Source of the DNA: a virus
IMG/VR virus record: IMGVR_UViG_3300031952_000161
Span: 1 to 22,660 of that record
Strand: one strand, 5' to 3'
DNA: 22,660 nucleotides
The translations under genes and the position numbers were made by a program. The notes under the pieces were generated by a model that made no database searches, was not told where the DNA came from, and saw only the letters and a list, made by a program, of their open reading frames with translations. Below, in pieces: positions 1 through 8,853 of the stretch (positions are counted from its first letter, which is position 1; each line of letters begins with the position of its first letter).

Positions 1-2
1 TT

Positions 3-2903
3 GGAGAACCGTCTCATGCTACAGCTTTAGATTATTTAATTAATAAATATGATTGGAATACTCAATCATCTACTAGTGTTGAAAATATACAACCAGGTCT
101 TGATCTTTACAAAAATGCTCTTACAAAAGAAGAACAAAAAGAGTTTTATCAATTTGGTAAATCTGTTCTTGAACAACATGGTTATAATCCTTTTCCAGGA
201 TATGTAATGGCTTCAGCTGGTCAAATGGAATGGAGTCCTGAAATGGTTGTAGATAAACAAGGGAAATTAATAAATAGAGGGGAAAATTACAATAAAAAAA
301 TTACTTCTCATAAGAAAAAAGTTAAAGGTACAGATGGTGCAAAAGGTAATAGATTTACATACCATTATTATTTATCTAATTTAGATGGTAGTGGTATAAT
401 ACCTATTCCAGCTAATATAATTAACAGTTTAGAAAAGATCACAGGACAAAACATGTCTAATTATGATACAGTATTAATTAATCTTTATCCTATAGGTAGA
501 ACATTAGGATGGCACGTTGATGTATCAGAAGATTATAGAAACTTAGATAGAGATATTATATCGGTGTCTATAGGTGCTGATGCTGATTTTTATTATGCTA
601 ATACACCAGATGATTTTATATCAGGAGATCCTGAAAAATCAGGTTATACTGTTGAAAGTAAAAATTTAAAAAGTGGTGATATAATTGCTTTTGGAGGAAA
701 ATCAAGATTAATATCACATACTGTAAAAAATGTTAGTGGTACAACTGATTTAGGATCAATTGATCTTAGTAATTCTAATGTAAATGAGTTTTTTAAAGGA
801 GGTCTTAGTTTAGATAATTGGAGAATGAACTTTACATTTAGAGTAGCTGATCCCACTAATAACAAAGGTAAAAAAGCAATATCTACTCAATCATCTACTA
901 GTGTTGAAAAAAATGTCACTTTTGAAACAGCTGCCGGTAGTATATATACAATGTATCCTAATGGAAGAGTAGATAGATATAAAACAGCTACTAAAGAAAA
1001 ACAAGAAACAAATGATCTTATAGTATTTGTGAAGTTCAAAAGTCCAGAGCAAAAGCAAGATTTCTTACATGGAGTTCAAAGAAGACAAACATCTGGGACT
1101 AAAGTATATGTTATTGATGAAAAAGGTAATAAATATTCTAAAGGTTCTGATATAAAAGGTAAAGATGTAAAGCTTGTTTTAGTAGAAACCAAAACTAATA
1201 AAGTAATAGATATGGTTGAAACTAAACAAGAACCCACTATTGGTTATAATACTTATGACGAGAGTAGATATGTTGAGAATGGAGAGGCAATGAGAAGAAT
1301 GCATATTGGTAATGAAGTAACTAAAATTACATCTACTCAACCATCTACTAATACTCAAATTATAAATAATAAAGGTAGCAAGGTTAGAGATTTAAAAACA
1401 GGATTAATAGGTACTACAAATGGTTCTTTTGCAGAAAATTATGTTAATGTACTTTTTGAAAATGGTGATGAAATAGAAATTAACAAGAAAGATTTAGAAT
1501 TAATTACTACTCAACCATCTTCTAGTGTTACAGGTACTTTACCTAGACTAGATAATAATGTACAAGGAACACTTTTTTCATTAAAGGGTATTATAACGGA
1601 AAAAGCAAGTGAAAAATTAGATAAAATGTTAATAGAATATCTTAAACCTTTTAATATTAAATATGATGATATTAACAAAATAAAAGAAAGATATGATGTT
1701 GATAGTTTGGGTGCTGTTGATATTATTCAAAAAGTAATGTATTTAGCAGAAGAAAGAGATATTCAAACTCTTCCTGAAGAATTTTCTCATTTATTAGTTA
1801 TGTTAATGGGAGAAGCTAATCCAATAATAGAGGATTTATTAATAAATATATCTTCTTGGAGTGGATATAATGATATTTTAAATAAATATAATAAAAGATA
1901 TGAAGGAAATATTAAAAAAATAAAAGTTGAAGCTATAGGTCAATTAATTGGAAAAGCAATTGTAAGTAATTTTAAATCTGAAAATACTCAAGAACAATCT
2001 TGGTTTACTAAAATTAAAAATGCTATTTTAAACTTTTTTACTAAAGCTTCTAAAGAAGAAAAATTAATATATAATATAGCAGATAGAATAGCTAAAGATG
2101 TTTTAAAAGGTAAACAATTAGTTGAGATTCCTGAATTAGGAGGAAAAAGACCTTTAATGTATGATAAAATATTAGCAGATTATCCTGTTGTAAAAGAAAT
2201 AGTTAATAAATTTTCAAAAGAACTTCCTTTTAAGCTTACAGGTAGTTTAGCTATTGCTAAAGAACAGAACATATACAGACAAGAACAACAACCTCATGAT
2301 TTAGATTTTTCAGTTCCTTATAGTTGGGTACAAAGAAATCCAAATGTAGAAGATTTCTTTAAATTATTTGATGAACCTAACATAGAACAAGCACATGAAG
2401 GTTATTATAAAGATAATGAGATTTGTTTTTCATATTATATTTTAAAAGAAGGGTATACATTTGATAAATCAAAAACATTAAAAAATGTAAATAAAGCTGT
2501 TAAACAACCTTTTTTAGATTTATCAATTTTAAATAATAAAGGAGAAGAAGTAAAAGTATTAGATGTTATAAATGATAATATATTAATGGGAGTAGATTTC
2601 TTTTATCCTTTAGTAAATAAAGAAGAAAATTACAATGATAATGTTAATTCTTCACAATCTGTTTATGAAGGTAAATTAAATTTACAAGGAACTAATGAAA
2701 ATAATGAAGTGTTTTTTCAAAGACTTAAAGATCAAAATGATTATATAATTAGTAATTTTGAAAATCGTCAAAATCCTTTATTAAGTCATTTATATTTTAA
2801 TTTGTCTGATAATGAAGCAAAAAATGTAATTAAGAGTATAAATAATAGTATTTCTCAGAAAGATGTAGAAGATAATTCCATACAATGTAACCTAGACCTA
2901 TAA
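3..2903 (+). CDS. Giant multidomain (polyvalent-type) protein, 5'-truncated: AlkB-like dioxygenase + beta module + EEFSH segment + nucleotidyltransferase-like domain
   Basis: The frame is open to the left edge, so the gene starts outside the window and the ATG at 207 is internal. 966 codons are in view; residues are counted from the codon at nt 3. Residues 28-294 form an AlkB-type 2OG-Fe(II) dioxygenase: iron ligands H171 and D173 (GWHVD) and H239 (LISH), then R274 and R280 in NWRMNFTFR for 2-oxoglutarate. Members of this family demethylate nucleic acid bases. Residues about 303-444 are unrecognised. About 452-501 is a small beta-rich, SH3-like stretch. Residues 592-596 read EEFSH, followed by a helical region. 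About 740-850 look like a nucleotidyltransferase: GS at 747-748, DLD at 766-768, and a third Asp at 839 in FLDLSI. Four copies of a TQSSTSVE-like linker separate modules (about 20, 295, 445, 503). Ending TAA lies 5 nt before the next gene. The AlkB call is strong, the nucleotidyltransferase moderate and the rest weak. Packaging and injection with phage DNA is inference. Confidence 0.85.
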   Translation, partial: GEPSHATALDYLINKYDWNTQSSTSVENIQPGLDLYKNALTKEEQKEFYQFGKSVLEQHGYNPFPGYVMASAGQMEWSPEMVVDKQGKLINRGENYNKKITSHKKKVKGTDGAKGNRFTYHYYLSNLDGSGIIPIPANIINSLEKITGQNMSNYDTVLINLYPIGRTLGWHVDVSEDYRNLDRDIISVSIGADADFYYANTPDDFISGDPEKSGYTVESKNLKSGDIIAFGGKSRLISHTVKNVSGTTDLGSIDLSNSNVNEFFKGGLSLDNWRMNFTFRVADPTNNKGKKAISTQSSTSVEKNVTFETAAGSIYTMYPNGRVDRYKTATKEKQETNDLIVFVKFKSPEQKQDFLHGVQRRQTSGTKVYVIDEKGNKYSKGSDIKGKDVKLVLVETKTNKVIDMVETKQEPTIGYNTYDESRYVENGEAMRRMHIGNEVTKITSTQPSTNTQIINNKGSKVRDLKTGLIGTTNGSFAENYVNVLFENGDEIEINKKDLELITTQPSSSVTGTLPRLDNNVQGTLFSLKGIITEKASEKLDKMLIEYLKPFNIKYDDINKIKERYDVDSLGAVDIIQKVMYLAEERDIQTLPEEFSHLLVMLMGEANPIIEDLLINISSWSGYNDILNKYNKRYEGNIKKIKVEAIGQLIGKAIVSNFKSENTQEQSWFTKIKNAILNFFTKASKEEKLIYNIADRIAKDVLKGKQLVEIPELGGKRPLMYDKILADYPVVKEIVNKFSKELPFKLTGSLAIAKEQNIYRQEQQPHDLDFSVPYSWVQRNPNVEDFFKLFDEPNIEQAHEGYYKDNEICFSYYILKEGYTFDKSKTLKNVNKAVKQPFLDLSILNNKGEEVKVLDVINDNILMGVDFFYPLVNKEENYNDNVNSSQSVYEGKLNLQGTNENNEVFFQRLKDQNDYIISNFENRQNPLLSHLYFNLSDNEAKNVIKSINNSISQKDVEDNSIQCNLDL

Positions 2904-2908
2904 AAATT

Positions 2909-5900
2909 ATGATTTGTCCAAAATTTAATACCCAATCAGTAAAAAAATTAGAAAGTTATTTTACAACTCAAGGAGTAATGGAAATATATTCTAAATTACA
3001 AACTCCAGAATTTATAAGTTGGTTTAGTGGAGATGCTTCTATAAAAACAAAGGAAGCAGCAGATGAATTTATACAAAATAATAGTATTAATTCTATTAAT
3101 ATAGATAATGACTTTAATGTAGGTAATATAGATAATTCCAGTTTTTTACCTCTAACTAAATTTGTAACATTGTCTGATAATAATGGTAAAAAATTATCTT
3201 CTTCTGAATTAAAAGAAAAAATTGAGTATAATTTTTTTATCAAAACACTAGAACAAAGAAATGAAGATACAAAAAATGTCAATAATAGATATGAATATCA
3301 AGGTAAACCTTTATTGCATAGAGCCACTGACTTTGTTAAAAGATTTTATGAGTCTATTTTTAGAAATCCAAATAAAGAATTTGAAGAAAGAGCCCTAATT
3401 CTTGCTAAAAAAGGAACAGTTACTCATAGATATTTAGAATTAATTGGAGATAACACAATTAAAAAAGTAAATAAAACTTTAGAAGAAATAAGACAAGATG
3501 TAATTGATAGTTTTAAAGATAATCCAGATTTTAAAAATTTACCTGAAAAGTTTTTTAGTTATACTGATGATGAGATTAGACAGTGTAGAGAATATGTACA
3601 GAATATTATATTTGATATTTATGAACAAGATCCTGATGCTAAAATTTATACAGAGTTTAAAATAATAGATCCGGAAGCTTCTGTAGGTGCTACTTTAGAT
3701 TTAGTAGCTTTTTTATCTAATGGAAGAGTTTTAATTTATGATTGGAAATCTATGTTAGATTCTAATTTTATTGGAGAAGAAGATAATTTAGATTTAAAAG
3801 AATATAAAAAACAAGCATTTAATATTCAATTAAATAAACACAGAGAAATACTTGTTAAATCTTATAATGTAAAAAGAGAAAATGTTGAAACTAAAGCAGT
3901 TCCAATAATATATTCTATGCATTCAGATAAAAAAGGAAATATAAATGTAAAAAAAGGATTTAAAGAATTTAATATAGGAAATTATCCTGAATTTTTTGCT
4001 TTCAACTCTTTGACTAGACACCAAGATTTAAATAATATAATAGATAAAATGACTTTAAGAAGAAAAAGTCTTGAAACTAAATTAAAAAAAGACAGAAAGA
4101 ATCCTAAAATATTAAGTGATTTAAAACTTGTGGATAATATTCTTAGAGAAATACATGAAGAATTTAAAATAGATGCTTTATATAATAATTTATCTACTTT
4201 GTTACTAAGATTTGATAGTTTATTTAAAAGTATATCTGAAAATCCAGACACTGATTTTATTAATGATATGGCAAATATTTCTAATGAAATATCTTTATAC
4301 AAAAGTATTTTAGAAGATGTGTCTAAATATAATGAAAGTAGAAAACAAGATGCTAATTTTAATTATCAAGAAAATAATGAAAAAATAGCAATATTATCTA
4401 AAAGTATTTTTAATTCTGAAAGTCAGATAACTGCTTATTTTAGTGATTATATTACTAATAAGCTAAAAAGTACAGGTAGTTTTTTAGATATTAAAAATAT
4501 CTCAGAAGGAGGTTTTTTACAAAACTTTGAAGCTATTTCTGATATAAAAAATCCAATTATAAAAGCATTATATCCTCTTGTTTTAGCTCCCTCTGAAAAT
4601 GAAACAGTTTCTAAATTAAGAACTTTTAAAGAAACGGTTAAAGACTTTGAAAGAGATTTAAATGCTTATGCAAAAGAAAAAAATATGTCTTTAAATGAAG
4701 TTATAAGTATGTTTTTAAATGAGAATAAAGATTTTACAGGAAAGTTTGATAAAGAATATTTTAAGACTAAAAACTTAAAAATGCAGGAGTTAAAAAGTGA
4801 TACTCCTAAAATAAGAAAAGAAGCTATTAAATGGTTAAAAGAGAATAGTGAATTTGCTATAGAAGACTATGAAAATTATAAACAAAAAAGTTTTAAAGTA
4901 ATAGAAGATACGTATTTTGAAGATGAGGCTTTAGTATCAAAAGCAAAAGAAGATTTTGAAAAAACATTTGATATTACAAAACATGAATCTGCTTATCAAT
5001 CTAAAAATACTTTTATAAGATTAAAAGAATCAGATGAAAAAAATCTTTCTGAAAAATATAAAGTATTAAAGAATGATAAAAGACTATTAAATATTTTTAA
5101 TTATTTTCAAGATTTTAATAGGCAAGCCCGAAGAATTACAGGGAGAGAGTTAAAAGATAATTTTAATCCGAATGTACAAATGAGTTTTGCTCAAGCAGTT
5201 TCTGAAAATGGAAAATCTTTGTCTTCTATTCCTTCAAGTTTAAAAGAAGCCCTTGTTAATTCTTTTACAACTAGTGTAGAAGATGATGTAGTTTTAGGCA
5301 CTATTAATCCCGATGGTACAAAATCTGGAAATGTACCTTTATATTTTACAGAGTTGTTTATGCCGGAATTATCAGAACAAATAAAAACTTCTATAAAAGA
5401 AGGTTTAAATAATGATATAAAAAAAGGAGTTGCTGAATTTAAAAATTTAAAAGAAAATACTTTAGAATATGAAAATGAATTAAACAGAAGAATTTATAAA
5501 GAAAAAAATAAAGAAGCTATTAAAAACAAATCTTCTAATTTTTTGAATAATTATTTATTATTTGCAGAAAGTGTTTTTAGTTATGAGGCTTTAAATAATA
5601 GATTAGATATTGTTTATGCATTACAAAATTTATTAGATGCTTCTAGTCATGCTCCTACAAGCAGTACAGGAAATACATTTTTTAGTAATAATCTTACTAA
5701 AATAATGACAGTTGCTGGGGCTACTAAAGACGATAAAGAATTATTTGAAAAAGTAGTTAATCAGCATATTTTTGGTAATAAAATTTATTCAAAAGACGCA
5801 ACTATTAAACTATCTGGAGGTAAAAAAATATCTAGTATTAAGACTATAAATACTATAATGTCTTGGTTTTCTTTAAACGTATTAGGACTTAAACTTAATC

Positions 5901-7309
5901 TTGCTATTTATAATACTGTTCAAATAAGAGCAGCTAAAATAGTTCTAGCAAGAGAGGGAGTATACATGAACGCTGAGTCAAGTAAAAAATCTATAATAGA
6001 ATTAACAAAAGACAAAGATAAATGGTTGGCTTTTGGAGAGTTTATGGGAGTGGATCCTAGAGGATTAATAAATAAAGAAACAAGAACAATTGGTAGAAGT
6101 AAAATAGGTAAGTTACTAAATACTAATACTGCTTTTATAGGATTAACTATTCCTGAAGAACTCCAATCTTTTGATACTTTAGTTTCTATGAGTAATTTTT
6201 ATAGAGTTGTTAATAATAAAATAATTAATCCTCAAAAATTATGGAGAGAAGGAGACACAAAAGAAACTTTTGAAAGAAGATTGTCAAATTATCCCACAGT
6301 TTATGAGTCTATAGAAAAAACAAAAAAAGAAAATTCTGATGGTACTGTGGATTATGGAATTAAAAGTATTATTTCAGAAGAAGAGTTAAATAATTTTAGA
6401 TTAGTAGTTAGAAAAGTAAATAGTAGTATTACGGGTAATACTTCTGAATATGATAAATCTGTTGCATCTGGTAATATATATTTAAGAATATTAATGCAGA
6501 TGAGAAATTGGATACCTTTAACAGCAAAACAAAGACTTGCTAAAACCAGAATTGATACTGCTACTAATCAAATAGATGTAGGAAGATATGCTGCATTAGT
6601 TGGAGAGTTTTCAGTTTTAGGAGCCAATAAATTAGAAACAGTATTAAACTTAATTAAAGAAATAGGTTTATTTGGATATAACAAAGATAGTATAGCAAAT
6701 AGAGCAGTAGCTGAGTATTATTACACAGAATGGTTAGAAAGACAATTTCCTAATGATATAGAAAAAGGTAAATTAATCGTACCTTTTGAACAATATTTAA
6801 AATTAAGAGATAATAAATTGAAAGCAGCTGCTTTTGAAGCAAGAATAATTATTCTATTTATGATGGTTATAGCATCTTTATCTGCAGATTGGGATGATGA
6901 TGGGGAAGAAAATTACAAAGAATTTTATGGAGGTAAAGAAGCTTTTAAAATTTTAAACAGGTCTTATAATGAGTTAACATTTTTTATAAGCCCTGATTCT
7001 GCTGTTAATATAACAAAAGGTGCTGTACCTGTTGTAACTTTTATGCAAAAATCTGTACAACTAATGTATAATACTTATGATGAAACTAGAGATTTTATTT
7101 CTATATATACTACAGGACAAGATAAAAAAGGAATATGGAGAAAAGATACAAATGATATTAGTCCTATGTTACATTATTTTCTTTGGTTTTTTCCAGGTGT
7201 TTCTAATTTAAATTCAAATTTAGGTATTGACCAAGAATTATCAGAAGTAGTAGGAACACAGTTAGTAGAAAAAGAAAAAGAGACGGGACCTAATAGGATT
7301 AATAAGTAA
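2909..7309 (+). CDS. Giant protein with N-terminal PD-(D/E)XK nuclease domain and long helical tail
   Basis: 1466 residues. The ATG sits 5 nt after the previous stop in the context TAAAAATTATG. A Cas4/RecB-type PD-(D/E)XK nuclease occupies roughly residues 160-320: GTVTH (H173), E249 in TEFKI, D264 in GATLDLV, the D278-W-K280 core, then QLNKHREIL as the helical Q motif. All catalytic positions are present, so an active Mg-dependent DNase is plausible. The remaining 1100 or so residues are mostly helical, Lys/Glu/Asn-rich and unassigned. The region of about 985-1240 (from WFSLNVLGLKLNLAIY to the stretch around RNWIPLTAKQR) has the look of the long conserved tails of phage polyvalent proteins. 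A single hydrophobic segment near residue 1310 (ARIIILFMMVIASLSADW) could cross a membrane and is followed by an acidic DWDDDGEE patch. With its neighbour it probably forms part of the virion cargo that enters the cell with the DNA; this is inference. Confidence 0.85.
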   Translation: MICPKFNTQSVKKLESYFTTQGVMEIYSKLQTPEFISWFSGDASIKTKEAADEFIQNNSINSINIDNDFNVGNIDNSSFLPLTKFVTLSDNNGKKLSSSELKEKIEYNFFIKTLEQRNEDTKNVNNRYEYQGKPLLHRATDFVKRFYESIFRNPNKEFEERALILAKKGTVTHRYLELIGDNTIKKVNKTLEEIRQDVIDSFKDNPDFKNLPEKFFSYTDDEIRQCREYVQNIIFDIYEQDPDAKIYTEFKIIDPEASVGATLDLVAFLSNGRVLIYDWKSMLDSNFIGEEDNLDLKEYKKQAFNIQLNKHREILVKSYNVKRENVETKAVPIIYSMHSDKKGNINVKKGFKEFNIGNYPEFFAFNSLTRHQDLNNIIDKMTLRRKSLETKLKKDRKNPKILSDLKLVDNILREIHEEFKIDALYNNLSTLLLRFDSLFKSISENPDTDFINDMANISNEISLYKSILEDVSKYNESRKQDANFNYQENNEKIAILSKSIFNSESQITAYFSDYITNKLKSTGSFLDIKNISEGGFLQNFEAISDIKNPIIKALYPLVLAPSENETVSKLRTFKETVKDFERDLNAYAKEKNMSLNEVISMFLNENKDFTGKFDKEYFKTKNLKMQELKSDTPKIRKEAIKWLKENSEFAIEDYENYKQKSFKVIEDTYFEDEALVSKAKEDFEKTFDITKHESAYQSKNTFIRLKESDEKNLSEKYKVLKNDKRLLNIFNYFQDFNRQARRITGRELKDNFNPNVQMSFAQAVSENGKSLSSIPSSLKEALVNSFTTSVEDDVVLGTINPDGTKSGNVPLYFTELFMPELSEQIKTSIKEGLNNDIKKGVAEFKNLKENTLEYENELNRRIYKEKNKEAIKNKSSNFLNNYLLFAESVFSYEALNNRLDIVYALQNLLDASSHAPTSSTGNTFFSNNLTKIMTVAGATKDDKELFEKVVNQHIFGNKIYSKDATIKLSGGKKISSIKTINTIMSWFSLNVLGLKLNLAIYNTVQIRAAKIVLAREGVYMNAESSKKSIIELTKDKDKWLAFGEFMGVDPRGLINKETRTIGRSKIGKLLNTNTAFIGLTIPEELQSFDTLVSMSNFYRVVNNKIINPQKLWREGDTKETFERRLSNYPTVYESIEKTKKENSDGTVDYGIKSIISEEELNNFRLVVRKVNSSITGNTSEYDKSVASGNIYLRILMQMRNWIPLTAKQRLAKTRIDTATNQIDVGRYAALVGEFSVLGANKLETVLNLIKEIGLFGYNKDSIANRAVAEYYYTEWLERQFPNDIEKGKLIVPFEQYLKLRDNKLKAAAFEARIIILFMMVIASLSADWDDDGEENYKEFYGGKEAFKILNRSYNELTFFISPDSAVNITKGAVPVVTFMQKSVQLMYNTYDETRDFISIYTTGQDKKGIWRKDTNDISPMLHYFLWFFPGVSNLNSNLGIDQELSEVVGTQLVEKEKETGPNRINK

Positions 7310-7326
7310 AAAAAAATGCAAATGCT

Positions 7327-7926
7327 ATGGCATATCCAAAATCAGTTAAAAAATTTTTAAATGACTTAATAGAAAATTGCCAGAATAATAATGTTACTTT
7401 AAAACTAGAATATAAGAAGAATATAGCACTTTACAACACTAAGTTTGACGGATACTTTGCTGCTTCAAACCCATTAGTGTTAGCTGTAGCTACAAAGAAA
7501 GAACTAGATAAATGGTTAGAAGTACTTGTTCATGAAAGTTGTCATTTAGATCAACATCTAGAAGAAACATTTTCTATAGAAATAGATAACTTTAAAATAT
7601 TAAATGATTGGATATCTGGTACACCTCAAAAAAAGACTAAAGTTATACAGGCTGTAAATACGATTAAAAAGTATGAACTTGATTGTGAGAAAAGAGGAGT
7701 GGAAAAAATAATAAAGTATAATTTACCAATAGATACTACAACTTATATAAAAAAATCTAATATTTATGTTTTCTATTATAACTGGGTATTAGAAAATAGA
7801 ACTTTTGGTAAAGGTAAAATATATAATAATGAAATTTTAGAATTAATAAATCCTACTTTTTATAAAAGTTATTCTAAAACTCCTGTATTTTTACAAAACC
7901 ATTTTAATGAAGTATTAAAGAAATAA
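7327..7926 (+). CDS. Zincin-type metalloprotease-like protein
   Basis: 199 residues. HESCH at residues 69-73, inside VLVHESCHLDQHLEE, matches the HExxH zinc-binding motif of zincins. A downstream acidic cluster (E117, D119, E121 in KKYELDCEKRG) could supply the third zinc ligand. There is no signal peptide or membrane segment, so it acts in the cytoplasm or from the virion. It is the last gene of the plus-strand block, 17 nt after the giant nuclease gene, and its stop codon lies inside the terminator hairpin. It might process the neighbouring giant proteins or a host protein, but the sequence does not say which. Motif identification is good; substrate unknown. Confidence 0.75.
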   Translation: MAYPKSVKKFLNDLIENCQNNNVTLKLEYKKNIALYNTKFDGYFAASNPLVLAVATKKELDKWLEVLVHESCHLDQHLEETFSIEIDNFKILNDWISGTPQKKTKVIQAVNTIKKYELDCEKRGVEKIIKYNLPIDTTTYIKKSNIYVFYYNWVLENRTFGKGKIYNNEILELINPTFYKSYSKTPVFLQNHFNEVLKK

Positions 7927-7958
7927 CCTCATACCTAATTAAAGATATGGGGTTATTT
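7921..7958. terminator. Bidirectional intrinsic terminator between convergent blocks
   Basis: A 13-bp stem (7921-7933 with 7946-7958, one G-T wobble) closes a 12-nt loop. The stem base is A/T-rich so that each strand ends in a T-rich stretch. It overlaps the stop of the plus-strand zincin gene and lies just past the end of the minus-strand MazG gene, exactly where two convergent transcripts must stop. Confidence 0.8.
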
Positions 7959-7966
7959 TAATGTTA

Positions 7967-8521
7967 TCATTTTATTTCTATTTTAGTAGGATTATAATCA
8001 ATTTTAAAGACAGAAGATTGTTCTAAAGTTTTTCTTTCTTCTTCTAAGTTTCTATTTAAAGCCGCTTCTTCAGTAAATTTTTCAAGAAATCTTACTTTAA
8101 GTTTAGCTATATTATTATCTAATAACTTTGCATAATCTAAATTATAGTATTTTGCTATATGAATAAGATTAAAAGTATTTAAACTATATTCTAATGGTTC
8201 TCTAACTATTTCAAATAAAAGATTAAATACATCATTTTCATCTAATATTTTATAACCCTCATTAAAATAAGATAAATCTATTTCATCATTATCCATTGTA
8301 GCATAATTAGATAAATACCATTGTACATCAGCTATTTCTTCTCCTAAATTAATTATATCTATAGATTTACCATAAGCTATGTTTTTCTTAAATATATCTA
8401 TTATTTCACCTATTTCTGTAATTACACCCATTTTCATGTGTATAAAATTATTATTTCCTAATTCAACCCAAGTTCTCATAGCTTGGGATTGATACTCTTT
8501 TAGTTTTTCTTCTATATTCAT
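7967..8521 (-). CDS. MazG-like nucleotide pyrophosphohydrolase
   Basis: 184 residues. The all-alpha NTP-PPase signature is present: E36-x-x-E39 in TEIGEII, then E62-x-x-D65 in LGEEIADVQWYL, 22 residues apart. These acidic residues bind Mg in the MazG/dUTPase-like superfamily, which hydrolyses nucleoside triphosphates to monophosphates. Residues about 80-184 are an unassigned helical extension. Start ATG is preceded by ACAAAATT, the context shared with several other starts here. It is the last gene of the minus-strand block, ending in TGA just before the bidirectional terminator. Phage MazG proteins are usually linked to nucleotide-pool or (p)ppGpp control; the substrate here is unknown. Confidence 0.75.
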   Translation of the reverse strand: MNIEEKLKEYQSQAMRTWVELGNNNFIHMKMGVITEIGEIIDIFKKNIAYGKSIDIINLGEEIADVQWYLSNYATMDNDEIDLSYFNEGYKILDENDVFNLLFEIVREPLEYSLNTFNLIHIAKYYNLDYAKLLDNNIAKLKVRFLEKFTEEAALNRNLEEERKTLEQSSVFKIDYNPTKIEIK

Positions 8522-8562
8522 AATTTTGTTATTTTATTAATAAATTGGTTCCAACTTCCTTT

Positions 8563-8676
8563 TCAGATTATCTCATATTGCTTTTCATAAATATCATCAT
8601 GTTTATGGTTTAAAGTTTCTATTTCTATATGATGAAATCTTCCATCATAATAAAATTTAGCTTTAAAGTTATTTAT
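8563..8676 (-). CDS. Possible 37-residue small protein with ATA first codon
   Basis: No ATG/GTG/TTG-initiated gene fits the 151-nt gap between neighbours, but one frame is open between two TGA codons and reads like protein: INNFKAKFYYDGRFHHIEIE, then more charged residues, ending YEII. Its first codon is ATA at 8676-8674, overlapping the upstream gene's TAA as ATAA. Elsewhere in this block genes overlap as ATGA, so one G-to-A change would turn ATGA into ATAA, keeping the upstream stop but replacing the ATG start. It may be a gene using ATA, a gene that lost its start, or chance. No function is recognised. Confidence 0.4.
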   Translation of the reverse strand: MNNFKAKFYYDGRFHHIEIETLNHKHDDIYEKQYEII

Positions 8677-8849
8677 TCATAATTTAGTTTTATAATTCTA
8701 ATAAGTTTTTCATTTTCTATCATCTTTTTTTCTATTCTTTTATAATCAGAACTATCTTTAACTCTATTATATAAGTTTTCTAGTTCTTTATTATTACTTT
8801 CTAATTGTTTTCTGACATTAGAAAGAAAGTCTATTGGTACTTTATACAT
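8673..8849 (-). CDS. Small coiled-coil protein, unknown function
   Basis: 58 residues when started at the ATG 4 nt after the upstream stop (MYKVPIDFLSNV...). A TTG 24 nt further upstream lies inside the previous gene and is a poorer start. The sequence is highly charged and helical (about residues 10-50, Leu/Asn/Lys/Glu-rich) and likely forms a coiled coil. It ends in TAA. It lies in a run of very small genes between the sigma-like gene and mazG. No family recognised. Confidence 0.6.
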   Translation of the reverse strand: MYKVPIDFLSNVRKQLESNNKELENLYNRVKDSSDYKRIEKKMIENEKLIRIIKLNYE

Positions 8850-8853
8850 AATT

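Noticed and set aside
207-209. ATG at 207 as the true start of the first protein
   Set aside because: The frame continues without a stop to the left edge and includes another copy of the module linker, so the ATG is internal.
644-4302. Minus-strand frames at 644-865, 2968-3282 and 3982-4302
   Set aside because: They lie opposite the giant plus-strand genes, which contain recognisable domains, and have no recognisable motif of their own.
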